Part shown: one piece after another, positions 33,823 through 44,830 of the stretch
Numbering within the stretch: the first letter of the stretch is position 1
Layout of the letters: each line of letters begins with the position of its first letter
NCBI GenBank assembly: GCA_022494885.1
Contig: JAGVSM010003716.1
Coordinates: 26,428 to 90,427 of the forward strand
Length of the DNA stretch: 64,000 bases
Direction of reading: 5' to 3'
Origin: Micrasema longulum
Lineage: Eukaryota; Arthropoda; Insecta; Trichoptera; Brachycentridae
Translations under genes and position numbers: made by a program
Notes under the pieces: generated by a model
Told to the model about the DNA's origin: nothing
Seen by the model: the letters and a program-made list of their open reading frames with translations, nothing else
Database searches by the model: none

Positions 33823-34829
33823 CCGTAATGTTTTGAATGGATAAAAATCAAGCACGATTGTTGTTTTTTTTTTTCTGCCACTTGAGGCGTCGTATGTTAT
33901 ATATTGTTGCAAATAAGTAAAAATGGCGTCTTAATTGCTTAAACTTGTTCCACAAATATTATCAGAAAATACCGCGATAAAGTGTGAAAGGCGATTATGG
34001 TTTCGGGTGAAAAACAGATATAAATAAAAATGTTATTCAATAATTAATAATAATAATAATAATCATAGTTTTTTAACATACTAACAATTTCTTTATCTAC
34101 TACATACAAATTTAGGTAATAGATTTCTCTGGATCATGTCTGCCTAACTAGGTACAACTTGTTTTAAGGCAGACATTTTTATGCAAAAATTACCAAGAAC
34201 ATTACTACTTACTAGTTAATTTACTATACAGTTATACAATATTAATTTATACTATTTATTATTTAAGAATGTTTTTTGAGTAAATTTTCCGATTTTACAT
34301 AAAACTTCATGAAAATTTCAGTTGGAATTCAAGATTTGTAAAAAAAATATTTTGCGTTATGACTGATGTGAAAAATAGTTTCGTTTTCAAATTTTCATAC
34401 GCTGAATTTAAAATGAACTTACATTAAAATTAAGGAAAAATTTTCTGACTTGTCAAGAAAACTTTTCAACGCTAACCGAAAGCTCTCGATTCTCGATCAT
34501 GAATATTGTACTCACTACCAAGAAGCTTAAAAGCCTTGAGAAAAGCGATTTTTTCGACAAAATGGCAAGAATTCTCAAGAGGAAATTCGTATACAACAAT
34601 AGATACTTCATCCTTACAACCTTTCGTAAAAGAATCCACATTTCATGAGCATTGAATATCATAAATAATCTAATTTTAGCCAAGTAACAGAAGAAAATTT
34701 TGATAGCCTATCATAAATACGAGTAACTTATGTATATTAATGAGTCCCGGACGTTATCCGGGTATGCAGAAATTTTGCATAATTAGTTTAACTAATAAAT
34801 TAAGGCATTGTTTAAAAAGACACCAACAA
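33823..34829. other. No gene identified
   Basis: A+T-rich with an (AAT)n run at about 34045-34063. The minus-strand frame at 34453-34683 has no family features. Confidence 0.35.
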
Positions 34830-34975
34830 CACTACCACATAAAAAAAGGAAAGATTACATAGGACAGTAAAAAATACTACGAGTATAAGATGGACTTAAA
34901 CACTACTATGACTTACCTTAACATTTGAAAAATTACCTTTGAGACAAATTTTAAATCAACCGCCATAGTCAAAAT
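34830..34975 (+). repeat. LINE family D fragment
   Basis: It matches 55050-55165 (AGGACAGTAAAAAATACTAC, ATGGACTTAAACACTAC, GACTTACCTTA) in the same orientation. A short decayed piece of the ORF2 C-terminus. Confidence 0.65.
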
Positions 34976-35554
34976 AGGAATCATGTGCTGGAGTTTCCGT
35001 TTCGTAAATCAACACTAGGACAGAGCCATGCAAATGTCCTTACCCCTAAACTGTAAAACTCATACTTTATAGACGCAACGGAAAATTATAATTAAAGCCT
35101 CTCTTCTAATAATAATTCATGTATAAACTGGGTCAAAAATAAAGATGTCAATGTTTTCTTTTCCTAATAAATTTTCAATTACTTCTGGAATTTTTTGCAA
35201 ATTTAATTGTCAACTTTAATTTAATATTTTTTTGTTCTGCAAGTATTTTTCATTTGTTCTTTTTCTTATATTCAGATTCTAAAGAGTTTATTCTTTTTAA
35301 AAAAAAAAACAACTTGAATGTAACATTAAATTTTTATTTATATAAAGATATATACATAAACATTATGTTTTATGCATCTACACCATAGATAAACGTATTC
35401 TAGATCTAGTTTACCTACGCACGAGCTATGCCAAGGTGGATTTTTTTTTTATGTAAAGTTGTAAATTACAATAATAAAAATACGAGTTTAGTTTTATTCC
35501 ACTTTTATTTATAAATTTGTACCAGTGACCGGATGTCATCGTAACTAACATCGT
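34976..35554. other. No gene identified
   Basis: A+T-rich spacer without recognisable repeats. Confidence 0.35.
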
Positions 35555-35690
35555 CAGATTAGTCATAAACCCTGTAGATACCTAGACTTCTATATTACCT
35601 TCTCTAAAATATTCTTCATCTCTGTTGTAATATATTTATATAAACAGCTCCCTAGGGAGCTGAATCCAGTCAAATCCAAACTCGAAATAT
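35555..35690 (+). repeat. FB fragment, right end
   Basis: TAAACCCTGTAGATACCTAG, ATTACCTTCTCTAAAATATTC, AACAGCTCCCTAGGGAGCTG and AAACTCGAAATATTATT correspond to the right arm of the family. (The longer block is split across lines of the sequence.). Confidence 0.65.
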
Positions 35691-36049
35691 TATTTATTCA
35701 TTTACATACATATTTAATTACTTCAACAAAAAAATTTTCTTCATTTTTAATATTTTTTCCATTTGTAAATACTAACTACAAACTTTTAAATAACTTCTTT
35801 TTACTTTAATTCTAATTTTTAAACAACTTCCATTTATATTTTTTTCCTTCCTTTTTTTATACTTTCATTGATAACCTTACATAACATAATCATTTTATAA
35901 TATAGAAACTTCACTGATTCATTAGATTTAAGTCTAACTGTGTAAAATATAAAACTATGTAACCGTAGTGTATGTTTCCTGAATAAAAGAAAAATAAAAA
36001 AAAAATAAAATAAAAAAAAATAAAAAAATATTGAACATTATTTGAGATA
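35691..36049. other. A+T-rich LINE-like 3' sequence
   Basis: No coding region. It ends in a long (AAAAATAAA)n stretch at about 35985-36030 that looks like a retroposon tail on the + strand. Confidence 0.3.
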
Positions 36050-36390
36050 TAACTCCCAACTCTATAAGACTAAAAGTCCTTTGCTGAGATGCTGAGAGCA
36101 ATTAGTTGACACAGACACATAAGTATATCACAACAAATATAGGATCAGAAACATAAAAAATATTATTAAAAAATATTTATATATATATGGCATATCAATA
36201 TGGTAAACAGTAAACTTAAAAATTCAGAAAATCATCAATTAGTTTTTTACTCAAATCCCTCACACTAAGGAAACTCCAGTCCTTAACTACTTTCTTTAAA
36301 ATAGTTTTTGTCCTTGATAGCTTAATACGCTCTTCCAAAATATTGGTCAATAATATGCTCTAGTGAGGTGTCACGATTCGCATTCGTAGA
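36050..36390 (-). repeat. LINE family B 3' end
   Basis: Inverse copy of 43740-44080, including GTCCTTAACTACTTTCTTTA (part of the coding end) and AGTATATCACAACAAATAT (3' UTR). Confidence 0.65.
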
Positions 36391-36429
36391 GGAGAATAGG
36401 TGCTATTCAGAGATTGTATAGGTGACATT

Positions 36430-36540
36430 TTATTTATTTATTTGTACTCTTACATTGTTTGTATTCTTTTTTTATACATAATAATGTTCCCTCAATGGGG
36501 TGTTTTGTGCCGAGGGTTTAGGGATTAGTTTATACTTAGT
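36430..36540 (-). repeat. LINE family H tail
   Basis: TTATTTATTTATTTGTACTC then ATAATGTTCCCTCAATGGGG and GCCGAGGG match 1045-1150 in the same orientation. Confidence 0.55.
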
Positions 36541-36839
36541 AAACTTCTGATCTCCAGACAGCTTTCATACTGTTGAATTTGGCGCGACGCCTGCTTACCT
36601 AGCCATAATCCTATCTGTGTCGTTTGTTTTGTTTGGGACGTATGGCCGCGGTCTGAATTTTGAATTAACACTTTATTTCTTTGCTACCATGCTAGAAAAC
36701 AATAATAAGGTGATTGTACTGAACATATTTTATGTTTTTGATTAAACACAAATTGACAATACTGCAGAGAGGGGTACAATGAAAGAATGTTAAAATTTTG
36801 TGTTTAGTTATTTTCGCGGTTTAATTTTTATATTTTATA
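36541..36839. other. Spacer
   Basis: Less A+T-rich at 36560-36660; no frame or repeat recognised. Confidence 0.3.
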
Positions 36840-37830
36840 TTTTTCATTTAATTATATTTTTTATATTATAACAACATACACAAAAGATAAATAGAGTATT
36901 TAATAAAATAAATAATTACATAACATGAAATACTTATTAATACTAAGAATAGTAAACAAAAATCCTACAAAGGCATGGCCTGTTTGCAAAAAATGTTTGT
37001 GAATGTTTGCTCCTATAATAAATAGACACGTATTAAATTTTCGTATAATATAAGAAAGATCAAAGAAAAAAGGAAATGTATTCTGTAAAAGATAAGGGGG
37101 TACTTGTTTATATTTAAAAATAAAAAAAAACATAAAAATATTCCTTATTATTAAAAAACAACAAAACATATCAAAGAAAAAAAGAAATGATATTTTTATA
37201 TTTATTTTTAGTTTGAATCGAGGATAATGCGAATTTTTTAAAAGAGGGAAATTTTGAAAGTTTGGGATTAACAAAATATTATCACTGAAGAAAGAATCAA
37301 AAAATTTTTGTTCAATAACATATGCATGTCTCTGCGCTAGCCTTGTTTTACAATGTGGTATTTCTAGCACACGTTTCCTTCATAGACTTGATCTATTTAA
37401 ATTACTAGTAAATAAATTTTGATTTATAAATGTATATTTTTAACATTGAAAACAATATATTAATTTGCTTATTTCCGAAAGTAAAAGTTTAGCTTCTTGG
37501 AACAATTGGAAAGAGGAAAAAGTGCGATTTTTAAGAAGCCTTATTTTTTAAATAAATTTTTGAAGAGTTTCTAATGGTTTAATATTGTTGTTAAAAGCTG
37601 TACCCATACAATTATTCCATAGAAAAGCGATGACTGTACACAAGTAGATGATATACCATTTTAAGAATATTTAGCTGGGCGTAAATACTTAACCGTTTGA
37701 ACACATATGTTAGATATCTCAGTAATTTAATAATTACTTCAAGATGATTAGTCCATTTAATTTGATAGTCAACGATTACTCCCAGGTATTTTTTTGCACC
37801 TTTCAGACTCAATCTTTTCACAGTTATTAC
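36840..37830 (-). pseudogene. LINE family G C-terminal fragment
   Basis: The minus-strand frame 37821-37612 reads KKYLGVIVDYQIKWTNHLE, RLSIYAQLNILKMVYHLLVY, the post-RT region of a LINE. After frame shifts, 37370-37200 reads EIPHCKTRLAQRHAYVIEQK and ends in a PRFKLKI-like helix. Both pieces fit one decayed ORF2. Nothing upstream (RT core) remains. Confidence 0.65.
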
Positions 37831-38309
37831 TTAATATGTCAAGATTATAATATTATTATGAAACATTGCATGAAGGAAAGAAGAAAGGGAAGATGATTTT
37901 GAGTTATAAAACGGAATAAACAGTGTTTTATTACAATTTATTAAGAGAAGGTTTCGATCTTACCACTCCTTAATTAAAGTTATATATTTATTGGCTTTTT
38001 CCATTATTTATTTATTTATGAATAACATTATACCAGTGGCGAGTCGTGATTTATTTTATAAGTAATCTACCGAAAATGTTTATTAATTTGTACCTACATA
38101 TAATGAAAACGGGCTGGGAGCTGCGCTAGGCGTACTTCATAAATATTTTTTTATAGGAAGATATGAATGATGGTGGTGGTTTGTAAAAAATAACAATTAT
38201 TTGATTAATTTTTGAATGAACATATTTACTACAATTTTTTTTTATCGAAAGTCAAATATAATAGTAAGCTGTGCATATTCGCTTATTTTGTCGATGCGCT
38301 TCTGCATCA
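37831..38309. other. No gene identified
   Basis: A+T-rich sequence with no recognisable family. Confidence 0.3.
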
Positions 38310-38440
38310 TATTTATTCGGGACAGAGACACAGTTTATAGCGACACAATCAGGAACGCCTGTAAACTTGCCCCAACTTGCTAGAAAATCCGTGTTGAGTC
38401 GGAGCACTTGTAATGCATTCATAAAACTACATCCATATAT
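38310..38440 (-). repeat. Coding-like dispersed repeat, pair of 16300-16425
   Basis: The minus-strand open frame here includes SFMNALQVLRLNTDFLASWG and VAINCVSVPNKYDAEAHRQ. The same strand of 16300-16425 gives a diverged version with frame shifts (CFMNALPKCHD, then TLNCVSVLI). About three quarters of bases agree by eye. It may come from an unrecognised mobile element or a gene copy. Confidence 0.4.
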
Positions 38441-39339
38441 ATTTGTATTTACGAATTTGTAAGGAAATAACAAATTTTCGTTATATAAAAAAGATAACTT
38501 GTTAGTTCTGTCAGATGTGAAACTAAAGAAAGACACAAGTCTTTATAAACTGTTTGAGCAACGGGTGGATACTTTCATTATAATCCTACCTCATTTTAAA
38601 AGCTGCCATTTTACATTATGTACGCTTCAGGTATTTTTACGGAATTTAATTAAATACTTTTTTCTGACGCTATTTGCTTTAATGTTATCGAAATGTTTAA
38701 TCTTCTGAATTTATGTTTATTTCAATTTACCTCCGAGACCAATGAATTTTACAAGTTAGCTACGGTAATTAATAAACGGATCCTGAAGGTGGTATAATTC
38801 CTCTTCTAAAGGGAGTCGAAATTTCACCAAAACTAGAACATTAGCTTTAACTAGGGAATAAAATATTGAATTACTCGGAGGGCCTTATTAATTTTAATTG
38901 AATGAGACAGGTGTAATCAAGGGGTTGAAAATGTAATTATTTTTGTGTTTTTGTGATGGTACTTGTAAATAGATAAAATAAACCCACAGTAGGAACTTTT
39001 AGTACGAAAACCCTTTTAATAAAATAATAACGATCAAAGCGTTCTAAAAAAAACCAATATAACAATGAAAATAACATAATATAAATGAGGTTGTAGTACC
39101 GTGGCAGTGATGTGGATTCCCGAATCCGAGGTTCAAGGTTCGAGTCCCGCTCTATGTTCCCAAATTTATTAAATAAAACTGTTTATTTTATTTAACTTTA
39201 TTTTTATCAGGAAAAAAACAGATGTATAAAAATAGTAAATATATCTAGTTAAAGTTTTTCACAAATAATATGATGAGGAAACAAGGAAAAAAATTAAAAT
39301 AATAAGAAAAAGAATATAAATATTTATATATTTTTTTTT
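38441..39339. other. No gene; one tRNA-like patch
   Basis: 39095-39160 contains GTACCGTGGCAGTGATGTGG and GGTTCGAGTCCC (box B-like), perhaps a decayed SINE-2 head. The rest is A+T-rich. Confidence 0.35.
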
Positions 39340-39524
39340 TTTTTAATAAAAGAAATATTTGCGTTCTTATGATTTACCCAAATATTTAATTTAGAGGGCC
39401 ATTTTCAAATAGTTGTAAATAACTCACTATTAGAAAATGGAATCGAGTTGGGGTAGAGTGGGATTCGAACCGCGGACCTTCGGTCCGTGAGTCCGAGACA
39501 CTAGCCACAGGACCACAACCCGAT
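39340..39524 (-). repeat. SINE-2 copy
   Basis: Inverse of 15535-15722: A/T run, GAAATATTTGCGTTCTTATG, GGGCCATTTTCAAATAG, GTGGGATTCGAACCGCGGAC and ACCACAACCCGAT. The tRNA-like head is well kept. Confidence 0.85.
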
Positions 39525-39699
39525 ATATTCAGTTAGAAAAGAAAAAAAGAGCACTGTCAGAAGATTGGAGGTGCGAATAAAAGTGGAAGAGAAGGATTTT
39601 TAAAATATAGCTGTCAAACTCAAAATTTATTCATGATAATTTATTTACTAACGCCTAAAGGGCTTTTCCAAATACAGATATTATAAACAATTCACAAAT
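39525..39699. other. Spacer
   Basis: Nothing recognised. Confidence 0.3.
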
Positions 39700-39930
39700 A
39701 TAAAAATACAATTTTAAATGATTTTTTAAATATGTATACGTAACTTGGGTTTAGATTTTCCTGAGGCATGCGCAGCACATGTCCAAACCAGGTCTACCAT
39801 CGCATCATTAAAACGCTCGTTATAGGAAGCTGCTGCATCCGTTCATGGACTTAAGTGATAGTTATAAAATCGACTCGCTTTATACCTAATTTTCTTCCCA
39901 AGCACACTCTCAGAACTCAGAAGTTTGGTG
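39700..39930 (-). pseudogene. LINE C-terminal patch
   Basis: The minus strand reads WFGHVLRMPQEN, the 'RW-GH--RM' motif near the end of RTE-like ORF2 proteins. No more can be read. Confidence 0.4.
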
Positions 39931-40439
39931 TTTTGAGCATTAGAAAGGTGCATAAATTAATTACATTCTGACAAATGTTTCATTTGAATGTTTCCGGTTG
40001 CCATATTTACTATATGTATGGTGTATTGCACATTTACTAGGTAGCTGTGTTAAATTTATTGTTACCTACTGAGCCCTAGTGTCAATGTTCCGATTATGCT
40101 GCTGTAGGTACAATACTTTTCTCTCCGGCCCAATAACATCCGGACTGTCATCAAACGTGCATGTTAGTTTAGCTATCAGTAAGTCATTCCAATCTACTGT
40201 GTCTTGTTATCGCATGCACCGATTGTCAAAAAACTGACATGTTCCTATTTGACCACAGGACATCTGATTCAGAATCCGCGAACCAGCAAAACCCGCAAAA
40301 TTTTGAGCGACTATCTCCTATCTGGTAAGAGGCAGAAAGAAGAGGCAGTTTCAAAAAGTATTTTTTTGAAGTCACGAAATTTTGAATTAAAGGGACGAAG
40401 TTAGTTAAATAGGTGCGAAGGTTTTCACGGTCACTGTTA
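39931..40439. other. No gene identified
   Basis: The open frames at 40204-40404 (+) and the end of 40690-40226 (-) have no family features. Confidence 0.3.
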
Positions 40440-40918
40440 TCAATATGTTTATTTTTTGGGTGATACCGCGTGTGTGGATTTGTTCTGACGTTTTGGCTAC
40501 CATCTTCAGGGTAAACTATGTGTTTTGCAAAAAAAATGTATGTACGAGTAATTTGTACCTTGACGCAATCGGTAGTAGGCACATTTCTATTAGTTTTTGT
40601 AGTATGTAGTGCTGGAAACCATGTTGAGTTTATTTTAATCCCGTCGTCTTTGTTTATGTCATTTTGGTGTCTATGTATTTCAATTGCCACTTTTATTATT
40701 TGTGCACCGTTATTACTTGGTTTATGTAAATTTTTTGGTTCGAAGTCGCAAAAATGTTCAGTGTCTATAAAGTTTAGTTTTTTGAGGATTAGTCAGGGTG
40801 CCCAAGTTTACACGCTCTTTTGTATTCGTCAATCTATTTCTATGCTGTGCGCCCTGTTTGTCCTATGCACACTTTATCACATTCTTGGCAACTTAGTTTA
40901 TAAACAGCTTTCATTTTC
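40440..40918 (-). pseudogene. Penelope-like element remnant: GIY-YIG endonuclease and 3' end
   Basis: Minus-strand reading from 40918 gives AVYKLSCQECDKVCIGQTGR, a GIY-YIG nuclease start with the CxxC that is typical of Penelope-like elements. GIY reads AVY and YIG reads CIG, and a stop follows (TA*). The frame then resumes as KRACKLGHPD and, near 40690, EIHRHQNDINKDDGIKINST, the end of the Penelope protein. The RT is missing (5' truncation). The 3' part (40645-40440) is repeated inverted at 40918-41138. The 212-codon + frame at 40518-41156 is antisense here. Confidence 0.7.
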
Positions 40919-41138
40919 AGGGGATTATAAATTAAACTCAAAATGGTTTCCAGCACTACATACAACAAAAACGAATAAAAATGTGTCTACTGCTGACTGC
41001 GACACGGTACAAATTACTAGTACATATATACATACTTTTTTTCTACAAAACACACAGTTTACCCTGAAGTTGACTTCTGCAATCGTAGCTGAAACGCCGG
41101 AACAAATCCAACACTCGCAGTTTCACCTACAAAAGAAA
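40918..41138 (+). repeat. Penelope-like 3' end, inverted second copy
   Basis: It runs from GGGGATTATAAATTAAACTC through ATGGTTTCCAGCACTACATA to GGAACAAATCCAACACTC, the reverse complement of 40645-40440 with moderate divergence. The two copies meet head to head at about 40918. Confidence 0.75.
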
Positions 41139-41599
41139 CATACTTATGAAAATTAGTTTAATTTAGAGGGTAAATTTATTTTCAATAGTTATGAGACCTT
41201 TAGAATTTATTTTAAAGCACAACTACATATAGTAGTTTTGAAATGCGCAGACCTTTTCTCATACAAATGTAGTGTTTTTAGTGAAATATGGTTTTAAACA
41301 TATTGTTAAGATTTTTCAAACACCGAGACATTTGCCAGACGATTTAAATAAAATTTTTGATCCTGTAATTGAGAGAAATCCATTATTCTGTCAGCCAGAG
41401 AACATGTCGTTGGCGTTGATAGTAGATGACAGACAACCTAAAGAGACAACTCAGACCAAAGTCAGGTTATAGGAAGGGACTTAAAGCATGATATCAAAAT
41501 CCGAAGAGGAAGTCTGTTAGTAATTTTACAACTTCCATAATGAATTATGCCACGGATTACAGTGAGCTGCTTGATTAGACAAAATATAAGCTGTCGTCC
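41139..41599. other. Unrecognised, partly coding-like
   Basis: The + frame 41272-41472 reads FQTPRHLPDDLNKIFDPVIE and NPLFCQPENMSLALIVDD, which looks like real protein, and a shifted frame continues (FTTSIMNYATDYSELLD). It may be a processed pseudogene or an upstream part of the LINE at 41600. I do not recognise it. Confidence 0.3.
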
Positions 41600-42800
41600 C
41601 GTCCATTAATGAGAAGCTTGTCAGCATCACCACAGAGGAGCGACCTGGGACCAATCTTATTTTTAGTCTACATAAACTACATAAGTCTACATTTGATTGG
41701 GTTGTGGTCCTGTGGCTAGTGTCTCGGACTCACGGACCAAAGGTCTGTGGTTCGAATCCCACTGTACCCCAACTTGATTCCATTTTCTAATAGTGAGTTA
41801 TTTACAACTCGTTGAAAATGGCCCTCAAAATTAAATATTTGGGTAAATTATAAGAACGCAAATATTTCTTTTTTTTTAAAAAAAAAAAAAAATTCTCTTT
41901 GCAAAATAAATAATTCCGGAAAAAATATTTCGTTTGCCGACGACACAGTTTTGTTATTTAAGGCTACTGACTGGAACTCTGTCTTTCAGAAAGCAAATTT
42001 TTGTATAAACATAGTTAAACAATGACTTGATGATAATCTTCTAACACTTAATATGTTAGGATTTATTGCGAGTGACAAAGGACATTAAAAATATGAATAC
42101 TTTGAAATTGATGTATACAGCTTTAGTTGGGAACCAATTGTAATACAACTCAACTTTATGGACTCCATATTAAAGTTCACACCAATATACTCTTGAAAAA
42201 GTTCAAAATATTTTTTTAAGATATGTTAATTTTAAACTCGGAATTAGATGTGAATTTATAAACGATGATTTCCTTTAAAATACACTGGACTTGTTAAAAC
42301 TAACTGAGAAAAGAAAAATTATAGATTTATTGAATTTATTTAAGATTGTCAACTTTACATGGGCCTGCCCAAATCTATTAGCGCTTATTAACTTCAAGGT
42401 ACCTGGACGAATGACTCATCAAGTACCTCCGTTTAGTTGCAACAATTCGCGAACCGTATACTCGTATAGTGCTATTGTGAATCGATTCCATGTACTCGGC
42501 AATAACTATTCTGACGTTGCTGATATATTTAACATAAAGTATAGTTTATATAAAACAACTTTTTTTAATTATTTCAAAGATGGTGATCTGTAACTTACAT
42601 TTGTCAAGCTATATTCATGTACCTATACTATATTTTTAAAATTTCAATTGCTTTCTCTTTGCTGTTTTTCTTGTTTTTGTATATTTTGGTGAACATATTT
42701 CACATGTTTTTTTTTTTATTCGTATATTTAACATACAAAAAAACATTTTTTCTAATTATGATTTTGTAATTTTGTATTATTTTGTTCAATGTAATAATAA
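41600..42800 (+). pseudogene. LINE family C, RT core to C-terminus, split by a SINE
   Basis: Before 41694 it reads PQRSDLGPILFLVYINYISL (RT 'PQGS-LGP-LF'). SINE-2 follows at 41695-41892. Then SFADDTVLLFKATDW (FADD catalytic box at about 41937) resumes. Further frame shifts lead to 42291-42593, which reads RKIIDLLNLFKIVN, LLALINFKVPGR and NRFHVLGNNYSDVADIFNIK, the C-terminus. Related copies are at 46110-46505 (-) and 62500-62965 (-). This is a CR1/jockey-like LINE. Confidence 0.8.
41695..41892 (+). repeat. SINE-2 copy inserted in LINE C
   Basis: The head is GGGTTGTGGTCCTGTGGCTA, box B is GGTTCGAATCC, and the 3' block AACGCAAATATTTC is followed by a long T/A run. It splits the RT of LINE C between the 'PQGS' and 'FADD' boxes. 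A clean target duplication could not be identified. Confidence 0.85.
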
Positions 42801-43229
42801 TAAAAGATACATCTACCTGTTCTTTTTATTAAGTAATAATTATGATTTAAGATATATCTACCTGTCCTTTTTTAAAAAATAACCTTTAAAAAAAAAAACA
42901 TTTTTCGTATATTTTAATTTTTATATTCCATGCAATGTTTTTTTTAAATTTTTTTTATTCTTTATAATGACTTTTTATTTTTTTACACAATTTGTTTCGT
43001 GTCCATTGAATGAAGCCATTGTGATATAATATGCACATGTAAACTTATGCTTTTTTTTCCCTCTTTTATCTACTGTATTGAAGTGTTTATTTCTACACAA
43101 CATGTATTTTTGTATAGTAAAAGGCATTACATGCAGTGTTTATTAATAAATAAATAAATATTGATAAAACTTAATATCTGACATTTTGTATAAGTAATTG
43201 TTCACTTCCAAGCAATACGCTTAATCTAG
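42801..43229. other. A+T-rich LINE 3' UTR-like
   Basis: The block ATATATCTACCTGTCC repeats ATACATCTACCTGTTC from 40 bp earlier. It ends in an AATAAATAAATAAAT tail at about 43145-43160. No gene. Confidence 0.35.
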
Positions 43230-44098
43230 GAATTTAATGTGATAAAACATACCAACTTCTGCAACTGGTAGATTCCATAAAATACCTTGGTGAAATCAAT
43301 GATAGGAATTTGCGATGGTAGGCTCAGGTCCACTCACTAAACTCTAGGCTGAGAAAGCTGTGCCATCTATTCTGCTCTCTTAGAGACATTCTGGATATTG
43401 ACACTCTCAGAAGTGAGTACTTTGCTCTGTTTCAATCCACGGCAACCTATGGAATAGCTGGCTGGGGGGGATGTGCGGCATCCATTTTCAAGCCGCTCAT
43501 AATTTCACAGAAATTATTATTGAGAATAATCCCTCCAACATATCCGTCAGAACAGCTGTTCCAATACATTTAAGTGCTGGATATGAGACAATTGTACCTA
43601 AAAAAAGCACTTACACACTTCTGGTCAAACAATAAGGAGAGGTCTCGGCAGAATGTCCGTACGAAGTTTTCCCAGAGCATAAATTATGTCATACCCAAAA
43701 CCCGTATGACTTTTGCTCAGAGAAATCTCTTTTGATCGCACCGAGAGTGTTCAATATTTTGGGAGAACGTATTAAGCTCTCAATGACAAAAAATATTTTC
43801 AAGAAAGGAGTTAAGGACTGGATTTTCCTTAGTTGGAGGGATTTGAGTGGGAAACTCCTTGATAATTTTCAAATTGTTGAGTTTACCGTTTACCATATTG
43901 ATGTGCCTTATAAATATATGTATTTTTTTATTTATTATTTTTTATGTTTCTAATTCTATATTTCTGGTGACATACTCATATGTCTGTGTCATTTAATTGC
44001 TCGTCCCACCTCAACACAGGACTTTTAGTCCCATGGAGTTGTGTCTTATTGTCTCAAATAATTTACAATAACCTTATGTATGTAAATAAATAAATATA
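43230..44098 (+). pseudogene. LINE family B, longest copy, C-terminus and 3' UTR
   Basis: Pieces read: GRLRSTH..., LRKLCHLFCSLRDILDIDT (one frame), ATYGIAGWGG, IISQKLLLRII, PSEQLFQY, LDMRQLYLKKALTHF, RQNVRTKFSQSINYVIPK and VFNILGERIKLSMTKNIFKK. This is the order of a jockey-like ORF2 C-terminus. Several indels. The 3' UTR has GTCCCATGGAGTTGTG and an AAATAAATAAAT tail. Other copies: 14690-15245 (+), 32863-33125 (-), 36050-36390 (-), about 700-805 (+). Confidence 0.8.
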
Positions 44099-44577
44099 CC
44101 ATTTCATCAGTTTTGCAAGATGAAACTCAGCCAGAGTTTTATTTTTATATTTCCGGTGCCATACTCAAGTTGTCAAAAGATGTATGAAATTTTTCAAAGA
44201 GTTGGCAAGTAATGTAAGGGGACAAAAAAATAGAGATGGCTTTTTAGACCAACTTCTTTATCGAGATCAATGAAATTCCATATAAAATCTGATTTTCAGA
44301 AAACGTAATAATATTAAAACTAAATAATAGTTTTGATACATACAAATGCGAATTGGTTGGTTGGTTGGGAAGGGTGTGGGCGAAACTCGAATAGTCAGTT
44401 CTTGGTAATTTTATTAAGAGAAAAGTGAAATAGGCGAATATTTGCAAAATGTAAACGGTAAAAACCCAAATGCTTCATTACTAAAAAGAATAACAACATT
44501 TTGCAAATACTAAAAATATTTTTAAATTTATTTTTTTATCGTCATGCAACTAAAATGACCTTAGTCAGCCTCGTGGT
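44099..44577. other. No gene identified
   Basis: Contains a short (GGTT)n run at about 44353-44370. No family recognised. Confidence 0.35.
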
Positions 44578-44830
44578 TTAATGGTCAGCGCACTTGCCAA
44601 CCATGCAAGAGGTGTCGGGTGTGATTCCCAACATGGTTGAAATGAAATATTTATTTAGAAGGCTGTTTTCACACTAGAATATTTTAGAGTCCCTGGACCA
44701 GTAACTAAAGCGTTAGGCTGATAATCTTATTTTCATGTAACAAAAAAAATATGATCAAGATACGCTGCAATTGGTGTACAAATGTAGTGCCCCATGAACC
44801 ATTAGGTGCGGAAAGGGAATTATAATGATG
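44578..44830 (+). repeat. SINE-1 copy, near full length
   Basis: The head is GCCTCGTGGTTTAATGGTC, box B is mutated (GGGTGTGATTCCC), and the body CACTAGAATATTTTAGAGTC and end TTAGGTGCGGAAAGGGAAT match 3994-4250. Confidence 0.85.

Noticed and set aside
36900..37370. 156-codon minus-strand open frame
   Set aside because: Only its first part is a LINE C-terminus; the rest is A+T-rich 3' UTR that stays open by chance.
40518..41156. 212-codon open frame on the plus strand, looking like a membrane protein
   Set aside because: It is antisense to the Penelope-like GIY-YIG region and runs on into the inverted copy; hydrophobicity comes from antisense T-rich codons.
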